From NCBI GenBank assembly GCA_021209875.1, contig JAGYVD010000002.1, forward strand, positions 6,596,590 through 6,660,589: 64,000 nt of DNA, read 5' to 3'. The stretch is from Rosellinia necatrix. Its lineage: Eukaryota; Ascomycota; Sordariomycetes; Xylariales; Xylariaceae. The position numbers and the translations under genes were made by a program. The notes below the pieces were generated by a model. It did no database searches, was not told the DNA's origin, and saw only the letters and a program-made list of their open reading frames with translations. Below, in pieces: positions 51,844 through 64,000 of this stretch (positions are counted from its first letter, which is position 1; each line of letters begins with the position of its first letter).

Positions 51844-54800
51844 ATAAACTAGCATAGATTTTAAAATTAAATAATATTTATTAACGCTTAATAAAAAAAA
51901 TATTTTAGCTAAATATATAATTTAAGTTGCTAAAATAAAGCTTTTTTTAATAGCAGCAGCAAAAAATAAGTATTTGCGAGTTAGAAAAAATAATTAAAAC
52001 TATAACAGAAAGTTTAATAATTAAAAAAATAAGCGTTAAAAAAACGCAGATTAAAACAAAAAAAAAGTAGTATAGTAAAAATTAAAAAAAAAGCCGTAAG
52101 CTTAAATAAAAAAAAAAAGTAGCAAGAAAAAAAACGGCCGGAATAAACGTAAAAATAAATATAATTAATATTAAAAAAAGCGCGCTAATACGGCTAAGTT
52201 AAACTTGTTTATATTAAACGCGATATCGTTTTATATTTTATTTAATTTTAAATTAAATAACGATAAAACGTTTATTATAATCGATTATAACTAATTATAT
52301 AAATACTGCGATTAAATGTTTAACGTAATATGTAACTAGGGTTAATATGTTGCGCGTTATATTAAGCGTCTAGTTAAATATATTTAAAACGTGTTATTTT
52401 TAACTAAGCGTATTTATAAACAATATAATATATTGTTTATATTATATAATATATTATTTTAATATTTATATAAATATAATCGCTTTAATATTATATTAAA
52501 AATTATATAAAATTATTACTTTTTAAAAAACTAGCTAAAAATATTACGATAAATAAAATTGCGAGTTTTAAACTAAATAATAAATTAATTATATTATTTA
52601 TTTAAAAGCATTTAATAAAATATATAATTTTAAAAAGCAAAATAAAAACAATAATTTTTATATTTTAAAATTATTATTTAAAGATTTATTAATCACGAAA
52701 ATATTATTATAAGCTTAAATATAAGCTGTATTTGCTTAATAATAATAAAGTAATTATTAAGCAAATTTAAATATATTTTTAAAATAAACAAGCCAGATTT
52801 AAAAAGTTAAAAGTAGTTAAATTAAATATAAACAAAAGCTATATTAAAATTTTATTTGTTAAATAATAACGATTATAAATTTTATAATTATTAGAATTTA
52901 TTAATATAGCTTAAATTATAAAAAAGAAATAATATTAAAATATTATTAAAAGCAACTTTTAAATATTTGCGGAGTATTAATTAATTATAGTTTAAATGCA
53001 GTTATTTTTGTAAATATAAAAATTTTAAAATATTTTTTAAGTATTTTTAAAGCAAACTTATATGTTTATAAAATAATTTTAGTATAAAAAGTTATTTTAG
53101 CGCTTAAAATATTAATATTAGTACTAGTTAAATATAAACTGCTATTAAAAAACAGAAACTTTATATTTAAACTATTATAAAAAAATAATATAGCAGTTTT
53201 AATTAAGTTTATAATTTTTGCAAACGTAATAATAATTAATTTATTTTTAAAACTAAAACTATTTTTAAAAATATTTAAATAAATATAATTTAAAAATAAT
53301 TATATTAAAAAAAATATTAATAATATATAAACATTTTTTTAAAAGCTATAATAATATCTGCAGGTTTAGCGGCAGCTAAAGCTATAAATACGATTAATTT
53401 ATTACTGTTTAATACTAGTTTATTATTTAACGCGTTTTATAGTACTGCGTTAGCTATTAATTTTAATATTTTTATATTTAAAAATAAAATATATATTTTA
53501 ACAAATTTAAATTATTAAACATATATTTATTAGTGGACCCCGTGTTAATAACTTTTATTATTACAGCTATTATTATTAACACGTATTAAAATTATAACGC
53601 GATTTAGCACTTGGACCTAATTATAATAAAAATTAACACGATTGCTAAAATAATTAACGCGTTAAAACAACACGGAATTCTTTTAAAAGGCTTTTTTTTT
53701 AATAAAGTTTTTAATATAGTAAACGCGACAGATAAAATTAATATAACTAATGCGCCTGTAGCAAAAGTTAGCAAATAGCTAGATAAAGCTTTAAAGCTTA
53801 AAATCTAAGAAATTTTATTAATATTAAATATAAAAAAGTTTAATAAAAAAAATAAAGTTAAAGCTTTAAATAAACAGTTTATTTATATAAAAAAAATATT
53901 ATAGCATTAGAAATTTTTAAATTGTTAAAAAAATATTTAATATTTAAAAAACTAAAGTATTATTAATATATTAAAAAAAATAAATAAAGATTTTTTAATA
54001 AATAATTAATAATAAACAAAACTAAATTTTTAATTATATTTTTTAATACATGCGATTAAAAACAGTTAATATAATATTTAATAAATTTTATAAGCAAAAT
54101 AAAATAGAATAAATTAACAGTTTTTTTATTTATATATTTAACTTTTATTATATAGCTTATATATAAAAAAACTATATTTACGTTTAATAGTTAATTTAAA
54201 AGTTTTAAATAAAATTACTGTTTTAAACAACTACTTGTTATTATTATAATTTATAGTTATCGCGTTAATTAAAAAAAAAAAGTATTTAACTGTAATAAAC
54301 GCGACTGTATTTTTTTATTAATTTATAGTTTATTTTAATTATTAAAACCGATTTATAATAATAAGTTTTTAAAAACTAAAGCAATTAATAATAGCTTTAA
54401 TAAAATTTTATAATATGTCCGCTTATATTTAACGTTTTATAAATAAATTGTTTTATTTTTATAAGCATTATTATAAAGCTTTTATTAATAATATTATTAT
54501 TTTTTAAATATTAAAGCAGATTATTTAGTTTATTTATATAATATTTTTATATTGTTTAATAAAAAAAATTTTTTATTTTTAAAAAAACTTTTATTATATA
54601 TTTATTTATAGAATTATTAAGCTTTTAAATAAACGCTTTAAATATGTTAATAACAAAAGAACAGCTAGCAGCATTTAAAAACTTTAAATTTTTAAATTAG
54701 TTAAAAGTTTTAAAATAATATTTAAAAAGTACAGGATTTTTTTATATATTGTTGCTATATTATATTAAAATTGCAGAACTTTTATAAAAGCGTAAAATAA

Positions 54801-57155
54801 AATTATTTAACAAAAACGTAAAATAAAACAATATAAAGTTAATAATTATAGCAAGCGTTAAATATATTATTAGTTTATATATTTTAAATTAACTATAGCT
54901 AAAATAAAATTATTTAAAGCTTTTAAAACTTAATATGTTTATATATTATATTTTATTATTATAATCTTGCAAAAATATTATATATGCAAATAAATAGCGT
55001 GCTAAAAAAAAGCTTTAAAATAATATTGTTTTATATTAAAAATAAATACGTATAAAAATTAAAATTAGTAATTTTAAATATATAAGTATTGCCGGTAATA
55101 TTTTTAAGTTGCTGTATATTATAATTAAAAATAAAATATAAACTTTCCAAACTAAAAGTAGCTTGCGTAATTTAAACTTATTAACGCCTGCAAACTATAA
55201 TTAAAGCTTTAGCAGACTTAATAGTTTTTTTTATTAATTATTTAGCAATAAAAAACATATTAAATTAAATTAAGCTTAATAATAAATCTACTAACTATAT
55301 AAACAAACGTTTAATTAACGCGTTTATATACCTGTTATAATATAAACTATAAATATATTATATATTAAACAGATTAAACTTTATTTTAAATATATTTAAT
55401 CGATTAAAAAATATTACTAATTTAATAAATATTAAAAAAAAAATAGTTTAAACAGATAAAAAACTAATATTAAACAACATATAAATAATATATTTAGAAC
55501 TAGTAATAAAAAAAACTATAAAAGCTGAAATTATAGCGGATTATGCTAGGGATTTTAAGTATTAAAAAGTTCTAAAAGTAATTCGCAAAAGCAACAAAAA
55601 TATTGCGAATTTTTTTAGCTTTAAATATCTTTTTATAATTATAGATAATTTATTATATAACGTTAACTAAAAAAATAAATATAAATTATGCGTACTTAAA
55701 AAATAAATAGCTAAATTTCTAATAATAGCATATAATAATAAATATTATTTTAGCAAGCAACATATAATAAAAAAACTAGAACTTTACGTAATTAAATTAA
55801 AAACTTGCAAAATAAAAACATACTTAAATTATTACAATAAATATAAGTTATGCAGTATTAACAAAAAAAAAGCTGCATAATAATTATTAACTTATTCGAC
55901 TAGAAAATATTAAATTAATAAAAACAATTGCAATAAACTTTATTATAAGCTTATTTAAAATATTATTTTTAGCTACATTATAATAATTAAAAAATTTAAT
56001 TATTATAATATATTAATAATAATAATATATATTATATTAAAACGTTTATTATTTATATTTAGCAACAAAAAATATTCTGTTAAAAACTAGGCAAAAGTAT
56101 TAGCTAAACAATTTTTATTATTTAATTAAAACGTATTAAGCGGCATTATTTTTGATCAGGATTATAAATTTATTTTTAAATTTTAAACGGAGCTTTAAAA
56201 AGCTATAAAAGTAAAACTTTTAATAACAACTTTTTTATTATCTGCAAAGTAATAGATTATTTAAACAAAAAAATTAAACAATAGAAATTGCTATTTAGTA
56301 CTATATATATATATATTTAGACCGCAAATAAATAAATATATTGTTATTTTTGCAGTAGAATATAAACAAAGCGTATTTAGAACTTATTAAATTATTAGCT
56401 TATAAACAGTTTTTTAAATTTTAGCTATTTAAACTAAATAAAGTCTTTATTAATATAAAAATAAATATAACTATTAAAAATATCCGATTTATATAAAAAT
56501 ATTTTTATAAAAATATAAAGTTAGCTATAGATTTTACAGCGGCACGCATAAAATAATACTATAATAATAAATATAAATTAATAAAGTTTAATATAAAAAA
56601 TAAAATATATTTAAAGCTTTATATAAAATACTACTTTTTTAAAAAGCTGTTTAAAAAATACTTTTAATAGCGCGTAAAACTATAAAAAATTAAAAAAAAA
56701 GTTAATAGATTAGCTTATAAGTTAAAATTACTAGAAACTTTTAATATTTACTTTATTATTTTAGTTATATATTTATTACTTAAAAACGCAGATAAAAATC
56801 CTTTTTATTAGAAAATACCAGCATTAGGCCTAATGTTTAAAAAGCAGAACTTAAAAAAAAAAAAAAAAAAATTTATTTAAAATTAAAATAATTTTTAAGC
56901 ACTAAATAAACCGTACTAAAAACAGATTTAATTATTTTATTAAATAAAAAAAATACGGCTATAAAAACAACTAGTAAAAATTAGAGTAGCAACTGCGTAG
57001 TGCTAAAAAACTAATTAAAAAATACTAGAATCAAAAAAAAAATAGGCTTTAGCTAAAAAAATTAAAAAAAAGCTGTAGCCGACCTTATAAACAATAAAAA
57101 AAAAGTTATAGTTATTAAAAATAATAACGTTTTATTATAGCTTTAGTATTTAATA

Positions 57156-57335
57156 CAGTTAAAAAAAAAAAAGCTTTTTATCTAGCTAGCGCAGCTAGCT
57201 AAATAAAAATTATATAGATTAAATAAAGTACTAGCCTAAAGCTTTTAGTCCTGTAAAAACCAGAAGCTTTTTTTTTTTTAATTTTATATTATATTTTTAT
57301 AGACTTAACCATACTACCTCTAGTAAACCATACTA
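57156..57335 (+). repeat. Right LTR of element 4
   Basis: Direct repeat of 48858-49037. The G-rich start has become an A run, while the end ACCATACTACCTCTAGTAAA keeps its C residues and finishes CCATACTA. Confidence 0.8.
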
Positions 57336-57976
57336 TAAATATATTATAAAATCTATATAAAAATTTAACATTTATTAATTTATTTTAATTAATATTATAA
57401 TAACAAGATTTTATTTTTAAACTTTTATATATACAAACTTTTTATAAAATATTTAAATAAAAAAAATTATAAGATTAAATCTTTTTTTTTAAATATTAAA
57501 ATAAAATATTAGCTTTATAATTAATAAATAAAATAAGTATTTTAATATATATAAAAATTATTAAAAATATAAATATCTATAAGATTTATTTAATATTAAT
57601 ATTTAATATAGCTTTATAACAAAATATAATTAATATAATTAAACTTTTAATAAAAATTAAATTTTAATTAAAATTAAATATAAAATAATAAAATAAAAGA
57701 TCTTTTAAAAAATAAAAATTATTGCATTAATAGTTTATAAATATATAAAAAATATTTAATATAAAAAATTTATATTTTAAACTTATTTATTTTATAAAAT
57801 ATAATATTAATATTTATATATTTAAAAATTATTTAAAAGAATTATTTTTATTTATATATATAATATTAAAACTATATTATTAATATATATTTATTTATGC
57901 TAAAATTTCAATATTATTATATTAATTTATATATAAAACAATAATTTATTTAATATTTTATATAAACAAAAAATTA
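57336..57976. other. Distal end of unit A, A+T-rich, no gene
   Basis: Resumes unit A after element 4. Motifs such as ATAGTTTATAAATA and TATAAAATATAATAT recur in order in unit B near 63480 and 63575, supporting continuity. Confidence 0.5.
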
Positions 57977-57995
57977 TTTATTGCTCTTTGCTTTC

Positions 57996-58006
57996 GGGTT
58001 AAGGTT
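57996..58006 (+). repeat. Degenerate interstitial telomere motif, unit B
   Basis: GGGTTAAGGTT, one G-to-A change from the unit A motif at the homologous place. Confidence 0.75.
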
Positions 58007-58087
58007 GCTACTGTTGTTAGCTGTTGACTTAGTCAAAATTTTGCTGATTTTCTGCCATACAAAAAAGACTGGCCAATTAAAAGCCTA
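58007..58087 (+). other. Conserved non-repetitive head of unit B
   Basis: Matches 43271-43351, including TTGACTTAGTCAA at 58024-58036. The few differences are mostly G-to-A or C-to-T. Confidence 0.6.
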
Positions 58088-58457
58088 GGTTGCGTGTCGC
58101 TATCCCTGCTAGTTGCAGACCCGCAGGCCTGCACCCAATAAAAACAGCCCGTTACGTGTTGCTATCCCTGTCAGTCACAGGCCCGCAGGCCTGCACCCAA
58201 TAAAAACAGCCGGTTACGTGTCGCTATCCCTGCCAGTCACAGGCCCGCAGCGCTGCACCCAATAAAAACAGCCAGTAACGTGTCGGTATCCCTGCCAGTT
58301 ACCCACCTGCAGGGCTGCACCCAATAAAAACAGCCGGTTATATATAAGTGTCCCTGCTAGTCAGACCCACAGGGATGCACCCAATAAAAACAGCCGGTAA
58401 AATGTTAATATGCCAGATAGCCACAGACCTGTAGAAATACAGCTTATTAAAACAGCC
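58088..58457 (+). repeat. 62-bp minisatellite, six units, unit B
   Basis: Six units with the same lengths and order as in unit A, including the 60-base fifth unit and the divergent sixth (ATACAGCTTATTAAAACAGC). Several differences from unit A are not transitions, for example CAGGGCTG against CAGGCCTG. Confidence 0.92.
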
Positions 58458-58506
58458 AGTTATATGTTGTTATTACTGTCAGTTAAAAGCTATTATTAAT
58501 ATATTA

Positions 58507-58669
58507 ATTAAATAAATTCAATAAATTCAATAAATTCAATAAATTTAATAAATTCAATAAATTCAATAAATTTAATAAATTCAATAAATTCAATAAATTC
58601 AATAAATTCAATAAATTCAATAAATTCAATAAATTCAATAAATTTAATAAATTCAATAAATTAAATAAC
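58507..58669. repeat. 9-bp array TTCAATAAA, unit B
   Basis: About 18 tandem TTCAATAAA units with TTTAATAAA variants, in the same place as the TTAAATAAA array of unit A. Confidence 0.9.
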
Positions 58670-61235
58670 TTAAAAAATAAAATAAATTTAATTAATAAAC
58701 TAGAAAAAATAACCTGGAAAAATTGAAAAAAATTAAATAAAAATATAAATTAAATAAATATATTAAATAAAAAGTACTAATTAATTTTATGAGCTAAAAA
58801 TATTAAAATTAAACTAACAGTATTATTAACATAAAATATAAAAATAACGCTAATTAAATCAAAAAAAAAAATTAATAAATTATATATTTTATATAAATTA
58901 AATCTATATTTTTAATTAAATTAATTTTTTTGTTTAATATTTTAAAACGTTTATTATTATTTAAATAATTATAAAGAATTAAACTAAAAAATCATATAAT
59001 ATGTTAATTTAATATTAATAAAAAATAAAAAAGTATAATCATATAAATATATTAATATTAAAAATAAATATTTTAATATTAATAAAACAAAATTTGAAAT
59101 AAACTTTTATAATTCTAAATATAAATATAAAAAAATATAAAAATAATTTTTATATTATAAATTTAAAAATATATATAAATAATGTTAATTATATTATAAT
59201 TATATTAATATTAATATAATTTTAATAAAAAATAATAAATTTTATGACATTTTTAATTAAAATATTTAAATATATTTAAATATATTTTATAATTAAGATT
59301 TATTATTTAAATAATATTAATTTTTTAATATTATTTTTAATTTTCTTTAACAGCCATAAATATTTTTAAAAATATTTTTGTCCTATTTTTTGTTATATAG
59401 TAAAAATGTGATATTAAGTTTTATTATTTTAATTATATTTAATATAAAAAAACTTTTATATATAAACTTTTATTTTTTTATTTTTTTAATATATATTATG
59501 CCTGGTAAAAATATTAAGCTGTAAATAAATATATTTATAATATATTAGTTTATATTATTATATTATATAAATATTAGCCATAAAAATAATTATATTTTAA
59601 ATATAGTTTTAAAATTCTATTTATTAATATAAATAAGTTGGCCTAGCCGAGGTAGGTATAGCTTAAAATAGCTTATGCTATTTTATTTAATTTTATAGTA
59701 GAGCAACTAGTAGTGCTAAGCTTAAAACCTTTTGCTTGTTTTTATAATATATATAAATATTTATATTTTAAAACATTAAATTTATAATTATATTTTAAAA
59801 TTTATATAATAAAATCTAGAACTATAAATAATTATATTTATTATATATAAAAATTTAAAAGTTTAATAATAAATTACAGGTTATATAAAAATATATAAAA
59901 AAAAACTTTAGTTTATAAAGATTTTAATTAAATATAAATATATAATATAAATTTAATATATATAAATAATAATTAGTTTATATATATTTATTAAAAATAA
60001 ATATATAAATAGTATATATATATTTGATACATTATAATTAAAATAGTAATTATTTTTAATTGTTTATCTTATAATATTTTATATATATAAATAATAATTA
60101 TTATAAAATTTTAAATATATATTTTAAATTTTATTAATTAATATAAATAAAAAATAAGTTTAAGTTAAACAACTTATATTTATTTATTAAATTTTATAAT
60201 AAAATAACTAATAATATTAAACTTACTATTTTTTTTATATTTAATTATTTTAAATTCTTATATTATTAATTATATTAAACTATTAATATAAATTATAAAT
60301 AATATAATCTTTTATAAATATGTTTTTATTTTAAATTTATTAAATAATTATATTTAAAACATTTTAGTTTATATATTTTTTATATATATAAAAATAATAA
60401 ACAGCATAAAACCTTCAAAATAAATTTAAAATATAATTAATTTATATAAATAAAATAAACAAAATAATTACAACCTTTTTTATATATATATTTAAAAGTG
60501 TTATTATTGTTTTAAACTATTTAAATAAGTTTAAAACTTATATTAATTTTAGTTAATTTTTATATTTTATATTAATAATATTAAAAAAACTATATAAAAA
60601 CATTTTTAATTTTTTTTAAAGCTATAATTTTAAATATTTTAAATATTTTATTATGTTTTAATTTAAATTATAAAAACTATTTAAAAATTTTTAATTAAAT
60701 TATTAATTAATTTAAAAATTAAAACCTAATAATTATATGATTTTATTATTTTTATAATAAATAAATTATATATAAAATTAAAAATATTTTATTATTTAAC
60801 TAAAAATAACAATTTAAATAATTTAATAATATAATTATAAAATTTATAAATTATTACTTTATATTTTATATTTTTATATATAAAATTTAATAATAAATAA
60901 TAAATGTTAATTTTTTTAATATAAAAAATATTTATTAATATAATAAATTATTAATAATTATTTTTAATATTTTTAATAAACTATTTTTATATAATATTTA
61001 TTAAAAATATAAAATATTATAATATATAACAACTTATTAATTTTTCTTTAATTAATTCTATTAATAATTTAATATTATAAATATAATTATATAATAATAT
61101 TTTATTTATTTTAATATATATATGTTTTAAAACAATATTTAATTTTTTTTATATAAAAATTTAAAACTTTTTTATATATAAAAACAATAAAAATATTTAA
61201 ATTATTAAAATTAAAAAATAAAATTTTTTATTTAA
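58670..61235. other. A+T-rich body of unit B, no gene
   Basis: Aligns with the body of unit A. It includes the left inverted patch at about 59518-59748 (AATAAGTTGGCCTAGCC, GCAACTAGTAGTGCTAAGC). No coding frame. Confidence 0.6.
59518..59748 (+). repeat. Left arm of internal inverted repeat, unit B
   Basis: Matches 44893-45124 of unit A directly and 61830-62060 as reverse complement. Confidence 0.72.
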
Positions 61236-61484
61236 AATTACAGATAACTAGTCTTTTTTATAACGTGCGCAGCAGGCGCAGGACATCTGTACACTTGTTG
61301 CTAACTAGTACATATAAACCAGCTATAGCGCACAAATTAAACCTACCCTACATACACCTACACTTAGCTAGAATTCTAGTAGGCTAATTCCTTCTATTTA
61401 CTTTTTTTTTTTCATCTATATATTTTTATATAATATATTATTTACTGCTAAAGCTTTAACTTTTTATTTATAACTAATATAACA
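61236..61484 (+). repeat. Dispersed repeat R1, copy 3 (heavily mutated)
   Basis: Follows copies 1 and 2 base for base with many transitions: ATTACAGATAACTAGT for GTTACGGATGACTGGT, GAATTCTAGTAGGCTAATTC in the middle, and ACTAATATAACA at the end. Unit A has no R1 here (about 47110), so it is a later insertion into unit B. Confidence 0.78.
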
Positions 61485-61829
61485 TTTAATAATTTTTAAT
61501 AATTATATTATAATATAATATATATATTATTTATATAATATTAAATATATATTTTAAAATTAAAATATATTTATAATATATAATTAATTAATATAAAATA
61601 ATTTTTAATATTATATCTTAATTATAATATTTCAAAATATATTTTAATTATTAAATATAGCTTTTTTATAATAAAAAATAATTTAAAATATAACTTTTTA
61701 AAATTATATTTATATTTTAATAAAAAAGTTTAAAATAATTAATAATTTTGTTTTGCTTTTATAATTTTTATTTATTTTTTAATTTTAAAATAATAAAGTT
61801 TTAAATATTAAATATATTATATTTATATT

Positions 61830-62060
61830 AAAAAAATAAAAAATGCTACGCTTAATATTATTAGTTGCTGTACTGTTTAATTAAATAAAATAATAAAAGC
61901 TACTTAAAGCTAGACTTATTTTAAGCTAGGCCCACTTATTTATATTAAAAAATAGAATTTTAAAACTGCATTTAAAATACTATTATTTTTATTACTAATA
62001 TATATATAATATTATAATATAAACAAATATATAATAAAATATAAGTATTTATAAGTTTAT
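61830..62060 (-). repeat. Right arm of internal inverted repeat, unit B
   Basis: Contains TTAAGCTAGGCCCACTTATT and AAAACTGCATTTAAAA, the counterparts of 47462-47697 in unit A. Confidence 0.72.
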
Positions 62061-63755
62061 ATTTTATAGCAAGTTTATGAATTTATTAAAAATAAATAAA
62101 AATAGTAAAAAAGTTAAAATAAAACAAAAATTTATATATATATATATATTAAATTTTATAAAAAACTTTATTATTAATATATTTTAAATTATTGCTTAAA
62201 GTAATTTTATTTAAAATTTAAATTATATTAAAAAAAGCTTATTTTATTTAATATTGATTTTGTTTATTATATAAAATTTAATATTTTAATATTTATAATT
62301 TAAATTTTTTATATATAAATATTATTAATAATTTAATAAATAAATAAAGTTTTATATAAATAATATTTATAAAAATATATTAATATATAAAATAATGTAA
62401 ATAAACTATTATATATTTTTATTTTTAAATATTATTATATTAAAATTAAAATAATTAAAATTAATAAATTTTAAAAACTTTATTTTATAAGCTTTAAATA
62501 TATTATTTATAATTTATATAATTTTATTCAAAAATAAATTTTATTTATTACAGAGTTTTTATTGTTTAAAAACTTTTATTAAATTTATAATAAATTAAAT
62601 AAAAGTTTAATAAATATAATAATATATATTATATAAGAATAAAATAATAAAATTATATTTATTTCAATAAAATAAATAAATTTTAGAATATATATATATT
62701 TATATTTTTAAGTTTTAAATGTTTAATATTTTTATATATAAAAATATCTTTTTAACAAAATTATTTCTAAAATATATAAAAAACATTATTATATTTTTAA
62801 TATATTATTACTTTATAAAAATATAGAAATTATTTTATTATTTAAAGCTAGATAATATAAATATAATTTATATTATTATGAAAATATTTATTAAATAAAA
62901 ATAAATGATTTTATTATATAAACTATAAAATATAGAAATATTTATATTTTTTAAATATAATATATCTATTATAAAATAATTAAAATATAAATATATATTA
63001 AGTCTTATATAAATAAAGGTTATAATTTTTATTATTATATATATTTAATACTAATAAATTATTAAAAAATAATTATAAAATAAAATTAAGTTATATTATT
63101 TATTTATTTTATTATTTAAATATTAAGTTTAATTACATATGCAATTTATATTAATATTTAAAATTAATAATTTATTAAAATGAATATTATAATATTAATA
63201 TTTAATATATACACTTTAATATTTAAAAGCTTTACATTAAATATTTAAATATTTAAATATTTATATAGTAAACATATTTTATTTTAAATGTTAATATAAA
63301 ATAATTAAAATTGCTAGAAATAAAGAAAATATATTTAATCTTTATATTAAATATAGTTTTATAATAAAAAGAGTAATATAATTAAATATTTAATATTAAT
63401 ATTTTTAATACTTATATATAAAAATCAAAAATTTATTAAAATAAAATATATATTAAATAAACCAAAAATTTTAATATAATAGTTTATAAATAAATAATAA
63501 ATTATTAAAAATATAAGTATATATAAAACATATTTAATATAAATAATTTTATACTTTTAAAACTATTTATATTATAAAATATAATATAAATATTTATATA
63601 TATTAATTTATATATATATATTATATATATTTCTTTTTATTATTATTTATATAATTAATTATATAGAAATATTAAATTTAAACATTAAAATTATTCTTAA
63701 CTTTTAAAATTCTCTTTTTAAATCTATATTTTTATATATCTTTTACTTTTATAAG
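62061..63755. other. A+T-rich distal part of unit B, no gene
   Basis: Matches unit A up to about 63110, then the unit A sequence found beyond element 4. No coding frame. Confidence 0.55.
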
Positions 63756-63790
63756 TAGTCAAGGCGTGGAGCCTGCCTGGGGCTGGCGCC
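63756..63790 (+). other. G+C-rich spacer next to the telomere
   Basis: A short island starting TAGTCAAGGCGTGGAGCC and ending GGGGCTGGCGCC, which abuts the telomere directly. Its first eight bases equal the outer edge of element 4 (TAGTCAAG at 48858). Confidence 0.7.
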
Positions 63791-64000
63791 AGGGTTAGGG
63801 TTAGGGTTAGGGTTAGGGTTAGGGTTAGGGTTAGGGTTAGGGTTAGGGTTAGGGTTAGGGTTAGGGTTAGGGTTAGGGTTAGGGTTAGGGTTAGGGTTAG
63901 GGTTAGGGTTAGGGTTAGGGTTAGGGTTAGGGTTAGGGTTAGGGTTAGGGTTAGGGTTAGGGTTAGGGTTAGGGTTAGGGTTAGGGTTAGGGTTAGGGTT
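63791..64000 (+). repeat. Telomere, (TTAGGG)n, about 35 repeats
   Basis: 210 bases of perfect 6-bp repeats with the G-rich strand running 5' to 3' off the window, so this is the right end of the chromosome. No variant repeats occur. Confidence 0.99.

Larger units (their letters stand above)
48858..57335 (+). mobile_element. LTR retrotransposon, element 4, inserted in unit A
   Basis: Direct repeats of about 180 bases bound 8.5 kb, including a nested solo LTR at 51639-51843. Unit B lacks it at the matching place (about 63110-63150), so it inserted after the units separated. The + strand is A-rich, suggesting plus orientation. No frame survives. No clean 5-bp target duplication was found. A patch around 53530-53700 keeps unusual G+C (TGGACCCCGTGTTAATAAC). 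Confidence 0.8.
43241..57976 (+). repeat. Subtelomeric unit A (interrupted by element 4)
   Basis: First of two tandem direct repeats. In both units the same landmarks come in the same order: TTTATTGCTCTTTGCTTTCG, a telomere-like motif, a conserved head, a 62-bp minisatellite, a 9-bp array, two inverted conserved patches, and the motif TATATAAATAAAGGTT (about 48735 here, about 63010 in B). Without element 4 (8.5 kb) the unit is about 6.3 kb. Similar in organisation to Y'-type subtelomeric repeats, but no helicase frame is present. Confidence 0.85.
57977..63755 (+). repeat. Subtelomeric unit B (telomere-proximal copy)
   Basis: About 5.8 kb in the same orientation as unit A and with the same landmarks. 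It lacks element 4 and the 45.6-kb island, but has an R1 copy at 61236-61484 that unit A lacks. It ends at the G+C-rich spacer before the telomere. Confidence 0.85.

Noticed and set aside
3561..63755. Mitochondrial or plasmid DNA as the source of the A+T-richness
   Set aside because: LTR elements with target duplications, transition-only differences between repeats and a nuclear telomere show it is RIP-altered nuclear DNA.

Overview
The window is the right-hand end of a chromosome from a filamentous ascomycete fungus (Pezizomycotina; the exact lineage cannot be read from the sequence). Four things point there. The last 210 bases (63791-64000) are perfect TTAGGG telomere repeats reading off the end. 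About 60 kb is extremely A+T-rich and looks like repeat-induced point mutation (RIP): paired repeats differ almost only by C-to-T and G-to-A changes. The only intact gene belongs to a family typical of Pezizomycotina, the fungal PD-(D/E)XK nuclease-like proteins. The mobile elements are LTR retrotransposons.

Layout. 1-3300: normal base composition, with a truncated relic of a glycine-rich-domain-like (DUF1399) protein on +, two unrecognised coding-like stretches on -, and an intact PD-(D/E)XK nuclease-like gene (1639-3057, -). 3330-3560: a dispersed repeat (R1) exactly at the switch from gene DNA to A+T-rich DNA. 3560-43240: a gene-free desert of RIP-degraded retroelements. It holds a solo LTR of family A (6138-6340), three copies of family B (about 6642, 32225 and 33773), and three LTR-bounded elements: element 1 (7690-14413, ATATT target duplication), element 2 (16545-27406) and element 3 (34880-42477, target duplication AACGG/AACAG).

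43241-63755: two tandem, directly repeated subtelomeric units, A (43241-57976) and B (57977-63755). Each starts with a short interstitial telomere motif, then a conserved head, a six-unit 62-bp minisatellite, a 9-bp array, and about 5 kb of A+T-rich DNA carrying an internal inverted repeat. Unit A is longer because LTR element 4 (48858-57335) inserted into it; a family A solo LTR (51639-51843, ATAAA target duplication) then inserted inside element 4. Unit B lacks element 4 but has its own R1 copy. A G+C-rich 35-bp spacer joins unit B to the telomere.

No gene network can be read here: beyond 3.1 kb there is no credible open reading frame. What can be read is history. A telomere-capped unit was duplicated in tandem, retroelements landed in the subtelomere, and RIP destroyed their interiors while sparing the outer edges of every LTR pair. 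The minisatellite heads, the family A solo LTRs and some CAG tracts stand out as islands that escaped or postdate RIP.
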